This document shows, in pieces, positions 25,991 through 33,844 of a stretch of 43,595 nt of DNA. Below the pieces are notes generated by a model, which was not told the origin of the DNA, searched no databases, and saw nothing but the letters and a program-made list of their open reading frames with translations. Numbering within the stretch: the first letter of the stretch is position 1; each line of letters starts with the position of its first letter. This DNA is from Cytophagaceae bacterium (GTDB lineage: Bacteria > Bacteroidota > Bacteroidia > Cytophagales > Cytophagaceae), in NCBI GenBank assembly GCA_029237685.1, contig JAQZBV010000008.1, forward strand, positions 1-43,595, read 5' to 3'. Position numbers and translations under genes: made by a program.

Positions 25991-27037
25991 ATGCATAAAT
26001 CATTAGCCTGCCTGACAGGAATTCTATTTGTATTGATCAGCTTCCATGCGGAAGCGCAGAAGAAAGGACGAGATTTTCTTCAGATCAAAGCGCCCACCAT
26101 TGAATACAGCAGACCGGATGCAGACGAATCTTTGTTTGAAGAAAATTTTTCAGATACATCAACTGTCATTTCCGAAACAGGTGTAAAGTTCAATCCGCAC
26201 CGCACGCCCAGCTTAGTGAGTGAAGATACGACCAGCTATGGCGACGAAGACGGGGATGGAGAAGAAGAAGGCGAGGGCGAAACTTCTATTGTAGAAGTTG
26301 CGGAACAATTGAACGTAGATTCTGTTTGGGTAACGATTGCTGAATACTATGCCATTTGGGATTCACGTAATGTAGATCCTTATAAAATTGATCCTTCCGA
26401 ATTTAAGGACACTTTAAAAATCCAATTGTACGATTCTCTTTCCGGACAATTCTGGTCTATGCCTATGGTAAACTGCCGCACCACGAGTGGCTTTGGTTAC
26501 CGCTGGCACCGCTGGCATTACGGTACCGATATCGGCTTGACCATAGGCGATCCGATCATGGCTTGTTTTGATGGCATCGTGCGTATAGCGCGTTATAACC
26601 CCAGTGGTTTTGGTAATTACGTATTGATCCGGCATTACAACGGATTAGAGACCTTGTACGGACACATGAGCGAGTACAAAGTGGAAGTGGGACAATTTGT
26701 CAAAGCAGGAGAGTTGATCGGACTCGGAGGAAATACCGGACACAGTACAGGACCGCATTTGCATTTTGAAGTTCGCTATGCGGGTAATGCATTTGATGCC
26801 ATGACTATATTTGATTTCGCCGGTATGAAACTGCGAAGTCCTGCTTTTACGCTTACTCCGGATCATTACGCGTACTCGAAAGAAGCACGTAAAGTGTATT
26901 ACCATAAAGTAAGACCAGGAGATACCTTAGGAAGAATTGCAGCGAAATACGGCATCTCCGCCAGCCGCATTGCCAAGCTCAATCGCATGTCTACGCGTTC
27001 GACTATAAGAGTAGGACAACGCCTTAGAATCAGATAA
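25991..27037 (+). CDS. M23 family metallopeptidase with LysM domain
   Basis: 348 residues, signal peptide to about residue 22 (FHAEAQ). An acidic low-complexity stretch (81-98, Glu/Gly/Asp) is followed by the LytM/M23 fold at about 165-285, with zinc ligands H176 and D180 (HYGTD) and H256/H258 (GPHLHFE), so all core residues are present. A LysM peptidoglycan-binding domain fills 303-348 (YHKVRPGDTLGRIAAKYGIS). Likely a periplasmic DD-endopeptidase in wall remodelling. The next gene, bshB1, starts eight bases after its stop. The start directly follows a repeat tract. Confidence 0.95.
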   Translation: MHKSLACLTGILFVLISFHAEAQKKGRDFLQIKAPTIEYSRPDADESLFEENFSDTSTVISETGVKFNPHRTPSLVSEDTTSYGDEDGDGEEEGEGETSIVEVAEQLNVDSVWVTIAEYYAIWDSRNVDPYKIDPSEFKDTLKIQLYDSLSGQFWSMPMVNCRTTSGFGYRWHRWHYGTDIGLTIGDPIMACFDGIVRIARYNPSGFGNYVLIRHYNGLETLYGHMSEYKVEVGQFVKAGELIGLGGNTGHSTGPHLHFEVRYAGNAFDAMTIFDFAGMKLRSPAFTLTPDHYAYSKEARKVYYHKVRPGDTLGRIAAKYGISASRIAKLNRMSTRSTIRVGQRLRIR

Positions 27038-27045
27038 TCGTTAGT

Positions 27046-27750
27046 ATGAAACTAGATGTTTTAGTCTTTGCTGCGCATCCCGACGATGCGGAATTGGGTT
27101 GCTCAGGAACCATCGCGGCGCACATCGCTAAAGGCTATACAGTTGGGGTTGTCGATCTCACCGCAGGAGAACTCGGTACAAGAGGAACACCTGAATTGAG
27201 AGCAGAGGAAGCCAAAGAAGCGTCTGCTCTATTGCAACTTTCTGTTCGTGAATGCCTGCACCTTGCAGACGGTTTTTTCGAAGACGATCAGCAGTCTATT
27301 CATGCCATCATCAAAGCCATCCGAAGATACCAGCCATCAATCGTAATAGCGAACGCTATATACGACAGGCACCCGGATCATGGAAGAGGAAGCGCCATCG
27401 TATCCAGAGCTTCTTTTTTATCTGGCTTAACTAAAATTGAAACAGATGGTTTGAAAGCCTGGAGACCCCAGCAGGTCTACCATTACATACAGGACCGCTA
27501 CATCAAACCGGATTTTATCGTAGACATCACCAATTTTTGGGAAGTAAAAATAGCTTCCATCAAAGCCTATAAAAGTCAGTTCTTCGATCCCACAAGTAAA
27601 GAACCGCAAACTTATATTTCTTCCGGGGAATTTTTAAAGTTCATCGAAGCCAGAGCACTGGAATTCGGCCATTCATCAGGCTTTATGTATGGTGAAGGAT
27701 TTACGGTGGAGAAGATTCCGGGGGTTAGTAATTTGTTTGATTTGAAGTAA
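27046..27750 (+). CDS. bshB1: bacillithiol biosynthesis deacetylase BshB1
   Basis: Zinc-dependent LmbE/PIG-L family deacetylase, 234 residues. It removes the acetyl group from GlcNAc-malate, the second step of bacillithiol synthesis; cytosolic. Zinc motif AAHPDDAELGCSG (H11, D13, D14) and the second motif DRHPDHGRG (H109-H112) are intact. The stretch VDLTAGELGTRGTPE and the ending SGFMYGEGF are typical of BshB1 rather than generic LmbE proteins. Eight bases separate it from the M23 gene, so one transcript. bshA and bshC are not in the window. Confidence 0.95.
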   Translation: MKLDVLVFAAHPDDAELGCSGTIAAHIAKGYTVGVVDLTAGELGTRGTPELRAEEAKEASALLQLSVRECLHLADGFFEDDQQSIHAIIKAIRRYQPSIVIANAIYDRHPDHGRGSAIVSRASFLSGLTKIETDGLKAWRPQQVYHYIQDRYIKPDFIVDITNFWEVKIASIKAYKSQFFDPTSKEPQTYISSGEFLKFIEARALEFGHSSGFMYGEGFTVEKIPGVSNLFDLK

Positions 27751-27762
27751 TACTATTGGTTC

Positions 27763-27885
27763 GCGTGAGGGATAGTCCCGATGCCTCGGGAGAAAGCCCA
27801 CAGCGAGCATGTAGATTTGGGAATGCTTCTAAGTAGGCTCCGAGCGAGGACTTGAAGCGGATAACCGGCCCGCAGGGACACGCCC
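27763..27885 (-). repeat. dispersed GC-rich intergenic repeat, copy 3
   Basis: Inverted relative to copy 1. It begins GCGTGAGGGAT, contains a TCCCGATGCCTCGGGA hairpin at 27776-27791 and ends GGCCCGCAGGGACACGCCC. Its middle shares the GAAGTCC/CGAGCG words with the copy at 876-1012. Confidence 0.65.
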
Positions 27886-27929
27886 AATACAATACAACCA
27901 CAGCAGATGCTAATCCACCTAAAGGACTT

Positions 27930-27954
27930 CGCTCTCCGCTCTGTTTCTCCGCTC
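27930..27954. repeat. short dispersed word shared with 14391-14416
   Basis: The reverse complement reads GAGCGGAGAAACAGAGCGGA then GAGCG. The same word with one substitution occurs at 14391-14416. Both copies are in gaps beside other repeats. Confidence 0.6.
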
Positions 27955-27958
27955 TTCA

Positions 27959-28600
27959 TTAGGGCGCTAATCGATTGATCAACCAGTTCTCACTATCCAA
28001 ACGATACGTAATCCTATCGTGCAGCCTGCTTTCTCTTCCTTGCCAAAATTCCATGTAATCAGGAATTAACACATAACCTCCCCAATGTTCAGGTCTTGGG
28101 ATGTCCAGCGTAAATTTGTTTTTTACTTCCTCCAGATTGCTTTCCAATAATTCTCTGCCGGAAATGACTTGACTCTGCGGCGAAGCCCAGGCACCCAGGC
28201 GGCTGGCGAAGGGCCTGCTTTGAAAATAGGCATCCGAAACTTCCGGAGCAACTTTATTTATTTTTCCTTCTATGCGTACCTGACGCTCCAACTCAGGCCA
28301 GAAGAAACACAATGCCGCATAAGGATGTTCTTGCAGTTGCTGTCCTTTGTTGCTGTTGTAATTGGTATAAAAAACAAAACCGTTTTCTTCTACACCTTTC
28401 AACAAAACAATGCGTGAAGAAGGTCTTCCGGAGGCTTTGACGGTAGAGAGATTCATGGCATTGGGTTCATTGACTTCCGCATCGATCGCCGCTTTGAACC
28501 ACTCCTGAAATTGTTGCAAAGGATCGGTTTGCACATCGGATTCCCTTAATTGTTGCAACCTGTATTCTTTTCTGATGCCTGCAATGTCCATGGTATTCAC
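27959..28600 (-). CDS. pdxH: pyridoxamine 5'-phosphate oxidase PdxH
   Basis: FMN enzyme oxidising pyridoxine- and pyridoxamine-5'-phosphate to pyridoxal 5'-phosphate; cytosolic dimer. 213 residues against about 218 in E. coli. It shows the N-terminal MDIAGIRKEY, the FMN region SSRIVLLKGV and FVFYTNYNSNKG, and the C-terminal PDYMEFWQGRESRLHDR. The ending NWLINRLAP is the typical xRLAP terminus, so it is complete. Met4 is an alternative start. It is divergent from the YqgE gene, with 134 bases between the starts. Confidence 0.97.
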   Translation of the reverse strand: MNTMDIAGIRKEYRLQQLRESDVQTDPLQQFQEWFKAAIDAEVNEPNAMNLSTVKASGRPSSRIVLLKGVEENGFVFYTNYNSNKGQQLQEHPYAALCFFWPELERQVRIEGKINKVAPEVSDAYFQSRPFASRLGAWASPQSQVISGRELLESNLEEVKNKFTLDIPRPEHWGGYVLIPDYMEFWQGRESRLHDRITYRLDSENWLINRLAP

Positions 28601-28734
28601 TTTCTTGGTAGAATGATTAAAGATAGAGCTTGAATGAAAAAAATACTATGATTATTCTCATTTAATCCCTTGAATATATTTTGCCTTGATCTGAAATATC
28701 GTTTATATTGATCGAAATAGTAAAGGGTAGAGGA

Positions 28735-29289
28735 ATGTTAGAAAAAGGGACCATATTGATTTCAGAGCCGTATTTGGAAGATCCGAATTTTGACAGAACG
28801 GTTGTATTGCTCTGTGATTATAACAAGGAGGAAGGTGCCATTGGCTTTATCTTAAATAAGAAAACGGAACTGTTTCTAAACGACTTGGTAGAAGGTCTTC
28901 AAGTTCAGTACAGATTTTCGGTATACTTTGGGGGACCGGTGGCGACAGATACACTTTTCTTTGTGTACCGTCGCAAAAACGCCGCTATTACGGGTTCTGT
29001 AGAGATCAGCCAATCGTTTTACTGGGGTGGAGATTTTGATGAATTCAAGGAACACCTGAACTTTGGCAGCCTGGAACCACAGGATATAAAGGTATTTCTC
29101 GGCTATTCCGGCTGGGCCATGGGACAATTGGAAGAGGAACTGAAAACAAAAGCCTGGTATACCTATGACATGGACAGCGACCTGGTCGTGGAATCGGATC
29201 CGGATACGATGTGGAAAGAAGTCCTCAGGCGAAAAGGCGGGAAGTACAAGATGATCAGTAATTATCCGATTGATCCTAAGTTAAATTAA
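28735..29289 (+). CDS. YqgE/AlgH family protein (UPF0301)
   Basis: 184 residues from the ATG on 28735 (MLEKGTILISEPYLEDPNFDRTV), the conserved family start. An in-frame TTG at 28708 adds nine residues that do not fit. Family motifs VVLLCDYNKEEGAIGFILNK, YFGGPV and FLGYSGWAMGQLEEEL are present. The biochemical role of YqgE/AlgH is not established; E. coli and Pseudomonas members were linked to regulation. The next gene starts 55 bases on. Confidence 0.93.
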   Translation: MLEKGTILISEPYLEDPNFDRTVVLLCDYNKEEGAIGFILNKKTELFLNDLVEGLQVQYRFSVYFGGPVATDTLFFVYRRKNAAITGSVEISQSFYWGGDFDEFKEHLNFGSLEPQDIKVFLGYSGWAMGQLEEELKTKAWYTYDMDSDLVVESDPDTMWKEVLRRKGGKYKMISNYPIDPKLN

Positions 29290-29344
29290 CATTGAATTGC
29301 GTACTTTGCAGGAAATAATTAACAATACAAAACAGGAAGATCAG

Positions 29345-31108
29345 ATGGAAAATCTGGAGGTTACAGATCAGCTACACAATGAAATTGCTCCAAGCTGGAA
29401 AGAAGAATTAGAAGGGTTGAATAAGCAGCAATTGCTAGACAAGATCAGCCATTGGAAGTTGGAAGACGACTATGCGGAGTCTTCACAGTTTCTGAAGGAA
29501 ATCCGTCATAGTTATGATGTGCTTTCCGATCAGGAAAAAGCCATCGCGCTTCAAAAGTTTTTGGAGACAGGCGGAGATGAAAAAGATTTCAGCTTCAAAA
29601 AAGATGAATCGGCTTTAGCTTTTGATAAAGCCTTCAACAACCTGCGTGATCGTTTGCAACACCATTACAAGGAACAAGATCGCAGCCGTCAGAAGAACCA
29701 GGAAATCAAACAAGGTTTATTGGAAAAACTGCGTCAGTTGGTCGCTTCAGAAGATGGAACGAACACACTGGAAGAGTTTAAAAAGATACAGGCAGAATGG
29801 AAAGCAGCCGGACCTGTACCGGGTGCCATCGCACATGAACTGAATGCCAACTTCCACGGCTTGCTGGAAATTTTTTACAACAACAGAGCCATTTACTTTG
29901 AGTTAAAAGACCTTGACCGCAAGAAAAATTCACAACTGAAAGCAGAAGTGGTGACTCGCATCGAGGCCTTGTTGAACCATAAAGATGCTTTTGAAGCCTT
30001 GCGTGAATTGCGCAAACTGCAGGAGGAATACCGCGAAATCGGTGCGGTAGTGAAAGAAGATTCAGAAGCCATCCATGCCCGCTACCGCGAAGCCATCGAT
30101 CAATTGCTGAAGAAGAAAGATGCTTTCATCGAGGAGTTGAAGAAAAGAAGAGAGCAAAGTCTGGTGGCTAAGAATGCTTTGTTGGAGCAATTGGAAGAGT
30201 ATAAAACCTATACTTCCGGTAAGATCGACGAGTGGAAAGAAAAGACCTTGGCCATCTTAAAGTTGCAGGAAGAATGGAAAAAGACCGGACCTGTGGCGCA
30301 AGAGATCAGCAAAGAAGTGAACAACAAATTCTGGGATGCCAGCAAGGTGTTTTTCCAAAACAAAAATACCTTCTTCAAAACCTTAGACGATAAACGCAAA
30401 GAAAACTTACACCAGAAGATCAGTTTGTGCGAACAGGCAGAAGCCTTGAAAGACAGCGATGATTTTCAGAAAGCATCCGCTACCTTGATCCGTTTGCAAA
30501 AGGAATGGACCAAAGTAGGTCAGGTGCCGATCAAACATAAAGAGAGCATCTACAAACGCTTTAAAGATGCGTGTGACTACTTCTTCAACCGTCAGCGAGA
30601 CAAGCAGGCCGAGTCAGAGAAAGAGCTGGATGTGAACGCTCAGAAGAAGCTGGACCTCGTCGCTTCCATCAAGCAAGCCGCAGATGTAACAGCGGAGAAT
30701 TTGGAAACGAAGTTCAACGAGTGGATCAAAGAATGGAACGAGATCGGACAAGTGCCTAGAAATAAGTTTGCCGAGGTTCAAGATGCATTTTCGAAAGCCT
30801 TGAAAGGAGCCATTGATAAACTGACCACCTTAAGTGAAGAACTGAAGGAAGAATGGCAATTGAAATTGGATGTGTTGCAAGCAAAAGGTGGTGGCGATTC
30901 CAAAGTCAAAGTTGAAAAGGTAGAAAAGGACCTGCAAAGAAAGATCAATGCACTCAAATCGGAGATCGATACCTATAAAACCAACATGGATTTCTGGGGA
31001 AGAAGTAAAAATGCCGATAAAATTAAAGAGGAGATCAAAGGTAAAATCCTTGAAGCTGAGGCAGAAGTAAGTAAGCTGTTAAAAAAAGTGAAAATATTGA
31101 GAGATTGA
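29345..31108 (+). CDS. DUF349 repeat protein, long coiled coil
   Basis: 587 residues from the ATG on 29345; an in-frame TTG start at 29297 is less likely. At least five DUF349 repeats, about 78 residues apart, are recognisable by their cores: AEWKAAGPVPG, EEYREIGAVVK, EEWKKTGPVAQ, KEWTKVGQVPI, KEWNEIGQVPR. Strongly charged, helical and without membrane segments, so a cytosolic coiled-coil protein. The role is not established. The C-terminal 60 residues form a separate heptad-like helix. It ends 60 bases before the tRNA. Confidence 0.9.
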   Translation: MENLEVTDQLHNEIAPSWKEELEGLNKQQLLDKISHWKLEDDYAESSQFLKEIRHSYDVLSDQEKAIALQKFLETGGDEKDFSFKKDESALAFDKAFNNLRDRLQHHYKEQDRSRQKNQEIKQGLLEKLRQLVASEDGTNTLEEFKKIQAEWKAAGPVPGAIAHELNANFHGLLEIFYNNRAIYFELKDLDRKKNSQLKAEVVTRIEALLNHKDAFEALRELRKLQEEYREIGAVVKEDSEAIHARYREAIDQLLKKKDAFIEELKKRREQSLVAKNALLEQLEEYKTYTSGKIDEWKEKTLAILKLQEEWKKTGPVAQEISKEVNNKFWDASKVFFQNKNTFFKTLDDKRKENLHQKISLCEQAEALKDSDDFQKASATLIRLQKEWTKVGQVPIKHKESIYKRFKDACDYFFNRQRDKQAESEKELDVNAQKKLDLVASIKQAADVTAENLETKFNEWIKEWNEIGQVPRNKFAEVQDAFSKALKGAIDKLTTLSEELKEEWQLKLDVLQAKGGGDSKVKVEKVEKDLQRKINALKSEIDTYKTNMDFWGRSKNADKIKEEIKGKILEAEAEVSKLLKKVKILRD

Positions 31109-31120
31109 GGCCTTAATTAT

Positions 31121-31151
31121 TTTGCATTTTGAGGAATAGACCCTACATTTG
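31121..31151 (+). promoter_or_regulatory. tRNA-Thr promoter, TTTG-N19-TAnnTTTG
   Basis: TTTG at 31121-31124, exactly 19 bases, then TACATTTG at 31144-31151. This is a full match to the Bacteroidota housekeeping consensus. Initiation is expected about 7 bases later, just ahead of the tRNA 5' end at 31169. Confidence 0.85.
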
Positions 31152-31168
31152 CAAACCAATTAATTATT

Positions 31169-31241
<73 letters not shown>

Positions 31242-31255
31242 CTCTTAAATGAATT

Positions 31256-31288
31256 AAAGCCTTGTAAACTAATAGTTTGCAGGGCTTT
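31256..31288 (+). terminator. tRNA-Thr terminator
   Basis: A 14-bp stem with two G-T pairs (31256-31269 with 31275-31288; AAAGCCTTGTAAAC/GTTTGCAGGGCTTT), five-base loop, then TTCTTTTT. It isolates the tRNA from the AT-rich operon that follows. Confidence 0.9.
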
Positions 31289-31312
31289 TTCTTTTTGTGG
31301 TCAAGTAATAGG

Positions 31313-31345
31313 TTGAGTTTTATTACAGCTTTCTTACATTGTAAG
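31313..31345 (+). promoter_or_regulatory. candidate promoter/operator of the AT-rich four-gene block
   Basis: TTG at 31313-31315 is followed after 19 bases by TACATTG (31335-31341), a weaker version of the TTTG-N19-TAnnTTTG promoter. The -7 part overlaps the small palindrome CTTACA-T-TGTAAG (31333-31345), a possible operator. The first gene starts 46 bases downstream. Confidence 0.4.
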
Positions 31346-31391
31346 AGTTTTTAGTTTTTAATCTTTTTTGACAAACTTTTAATCTGGAATT

Positions 31392-32039
31392 ATGAAGTGC
31401 CCACATTGTTTAGTTGACTTTCATGATAGTCTTGAAACTATAAGTATAGGAACAGACATAGATGGATATTGGGATATTCAGTTGCGATTGTGTTCAAGCT
31501 GTAAAAGAAATATCTATCATCTTAGCAATAGTAAGTACGAATCATTAACCGGATTGACTCGTCACAAATCTACTATCTTAATTAGACCTAAAATAGCTAG
31601 TAGAACACCCGTTCCTGCCATTGTCCCTAGCGAATATTCAAATGACTATACAGAAGCGTGTTTAGTTTTAGCTGATAGTCCCAAAGCAAGTGCAGCTCTT
31701 AGTCGAAGATGTTTACAGTATATTATAAGACAAAAGCTAAATATACAAAAGCGAGATCTTGTTCAAGAAATACAAGAGGTAATAGATAAAGGTCTTCTGC
31801 CAACAGATATTCTTGATAGTATTGATGCAATACGTAATATTGGCAATTTTGCAGCACATCCTACAAAAAGTAAAAGTACTGGAGAAATTGTAGAAGTTGA
31901 GCCTCACGAAGCAGAATGGAATCTAGATGTGCTTGAAATGCTTTTTGAATATCTTTTTGTTAGACCTGATGCTATCCAGAAAAAACGGGATGCTTTAAAT
32001 GCAAAACTGAATGATGCTGGTAAAAATGATATGAAGTAG
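31392..32039 (+). CDS. zinc-ribbon DUF4145 protein, candidate defence gene
   Basis: 215 residues. The N-terminal zinc-ribbon-like pair is C3/C6 (KCPHC) and C34/C37 (LCSSCKRN). The C-terminal half, about 95-195, is a DUF4145 domain with KASAALSRRCLQYII and DAIRNIGNFAAHP. DUF4145 recurs in restriction and abortive-infection loci as an accessory or effector-linked helical domain; its activity is not known to me. It has no signal or membrane segment, so cytosolic. First gene of the AT-rich block; the next gene starts 15 bases after its stop. It could be a regulator or toxin-like RNA-binding protein. Confidence 0.82.
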   Translation: MKCPHCLVDFHDSLETISIGTDIDGYWDIQLRLCSSCKRNIYHLSNSKYESLTGLTRHKSTILIRPKIASRTPVPAIVPSEYSNDYTEACLVLADSPKASAALSRRCLQYIIRQKLNIQKRDLVQEIQEVIDKGLLPTDILDSIDAIRNIGNFAAHPTKSKSTGEIVEVEPHEAEWNLDVLEMLFEYLFVRPDAIQKKRDALNAKLNDAGKNDMK

Positions 32040-32054
32040 ATCTATTTTAAGTGT

Positions 32055-33092
32055 ATGATTAAATATTTATTGTTTTTCTTATTGATTTCAATTTCTAACA
32101 GCTTTGCCAAGACAGTTGTAGATAATACATCAAAGCTTCAAAAACAGATGGATCTGATAAGATATCGTCTTAATGAGAAGGATTCGTTAATTCAAGTTTT
32201 ATCGGACCAAACATATCATTTGAAAACAAATAATGAAATACTTTCCACTACTCTTGATGCAAACGGAAATATTTTTGATGGCTTATCTACTTATTTTACT
32301 ATTATCTCGATTTTACTTTCAATTATAGTAGTAGCGATACCTATTCTTAATTATTTCATTGTTCTTAAGCCTAATAAAGAAACTATAAAGAGATTAGAAA
32401 ATCTTGAAATTGAAATACCACAAAAAATAGAAAATGATTTTGGTAAGTATTTAGAAGGATTCGAAAAGCGCAAAGCCAAGAGTCTTATTAAGTCATTAAC
32501 AGATCCAAGTAATTTAAAACAAGTTGTTAATTTCTTTTTTTTAAGTACATTTTCTGATTTTGATGATGAGGATCAAAATATTGTTGTTTCTTTTCTAGAA
32601 AATAATAGAGAAATAGAAGAAAGTGATAGGCGTATTTTGACTTATATTTTAAGCTATAGAGTGTCACTCATTTCAGAATCTTTCTTTAAAAAAGTCATAG
32701 AAAACATGGATCCTTTAGATTATATATATGCTATAGAGTATTTAACAGATAATACTCCAGAAAAGTATATCAAATTCTGGGAGTTAGTTATTACTGCATC
32801 ACCTAAAGGCCACCATATACTTTTGGATATATTTAACCATCTTCTTCGTAATTACGTTGGAAGTCCTGTAGATAAGAAGTCTCCTGACAAAGTAACTTTT
32901 GGTAAAAAAACTATTGAGTTGTTTTTTGATAATGAAGCAATTTGTAATGCAATTGAAAATCAAAAGTTGTCAAAACATAAAGTAATAAATGGGACTATTT
33001 TAGGCTGGAATCCATTTATTAAAGATACCACCTACTATAAAAGATTTTTTAATGAAAATGGTAAAATGCATGACCATCTATTAATTGGATAG
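32055..33092 (+). CDS. membrane-anchored coiled-coil protein of unknown function
   Basis: 345 residues. N-terminal signal or anchor (MIKYLLFFLLISISNSFA), an extracytoplasmic coiled coil at about 24-65, a transmembrane helix at about 80-104 (FTIISILLSIIVVAIPILNY), then about 240 residues, mainly helical, expected in the cytoplasm. I do not recognise a family. The DNA is very AT-rich (one 60-base line at 32281 is 27% GC). Lying 15 bases after the DUF4145 gene and 16 before a small two-helix membrane protein gene, it looks like a partner of the latter, perhaps a sensor or membrane effector. Confidence 0.75.
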   Translation: MIKYLLFFLLISISNSFAKTVVDNTSKLQKQMDLIRYRLNEKDSLIQVLSDQTYHLKTNNEILSTTLDANGNIFDGLSTYFTIISILLSIIVVAIPILNYFIVLKPNKETIKRLENLEIEIPQKIENDFGKYLEGFEKRKAKSLIKSLTDPSNLKQVVNFFFLSTFSDFDDEDQNIVVSFLENNREIEESDRRILTYILSYRVSLISESFFKKVIENMDPLDYIYAIEYLTDNTPEKYIKFWELVITASPKGHHILLDIFNHLLRNYVGSPVDKKSPDKVTFGKKTIELFFDNEAICNAIENQKLSKHKVINGTILGWNPFIKDTTYYKRFFNENGKMHDHLLIG

Positions 33093-33108
33093 ATTAAAAT
33101 ATAAGATT

Positions 33109-33819
33109 ATGAGTTGGAAGGTGATATTTTTTTTAGGTTCATTCCTGTTGTTGACAATGTTTGTTTTTCTTGTTGTACATACTCAATATACTGATCATTT
33201 CGGTAGTATTAATAAATCTGCTTCAACTGAAGTATGGGGACAATACGGTGATTATATCGGTGGGTTGTTGAATCCTATATTATCTATATTTAATATATGT
33301 CTCCTAATATACTTGTCTGTGAACGTTGCAACGAACGAAGAAAGGAGAACCAAGGAAGCTAGAGAGTATGAAGAAAAAAGAAGTAGAGAAGCGATTGAAA
33401 CTCAAAAATTAATAGCATTGAATGCTTTTAGACATGAAGCGCTCAATAAATTAAGAGATCGATTAGATAGCTTTGAAGAATTCCCGGATACTTTTTCTGA
33501 CATGTTAAGAGACTATACTCATCTGTCAGATTACATTTCTAATTTTGATCTTCACTATGGATATTTATTTGGTACAGATGATTTTGGTAGAACCATTGTT
33601 GACCTAGAAGGAACATTGTCTTCAATAGTTATAAGTATAATTCCGTTCAGTAAAAGAGATGAAGAACCTGTAATTTTTCTTAATTCCGATTCTGATACTA
33701 GCGATTTTGATACACATTATACGAGGTATACGGAATTAAGATATGACCTGATTTTAATAATGCAGCTTATAATTCTTGATAAGCCATATAACAACGTTAG
33801 CGAAGATTTTAATAATTGA
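33109..33819 (+). CDS. two-helix membrane protein, putative phage abortive infection (AbiC-like) family
   Basis: 236 residues from the ATG on 33109; a TTG start at 33085 would overlap the previous gene and adds eight residues. Transmembrane helices lie at about 4-24 and 48-70. The second begins with WGQYGDYIGGLLNPIL (43-58), the signature G-x-x-GDxxGGxxNP of the 'putative phage abortive infection protein' family (putAbiC, from memory PF16872). A charged coiled coil (75-105) and a cytosolic helical domain follow. Members are linked to phage defence mainly by context; the mechanism is unknown. Next gene 25 bases on. Confidence 0.8.
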   Translation: MSWKVIFFLGSFLLLTMFVFLVVHTQYTDHFGSINKSASTEVWGQYGDYIGGLLNPILSIFNICLLIYLSVNVATNEERRTKEAREYEEKRSREAIETQKLIALNAFRHEALNKLRDRLDSFEEFPDTFSDMLRDYTHLSDYISNFDLHYGYLFGTDDFGRTIVDLEGTLSSIVISIIPFSKRDEEPVIFLNSDSDTSDFDTHYTRYTELRYDLILIMQLIILDKPYNNVSEDFNN

Positions 33820-33844
33820 TTTTTTTAATTAACAATCCATCTCT

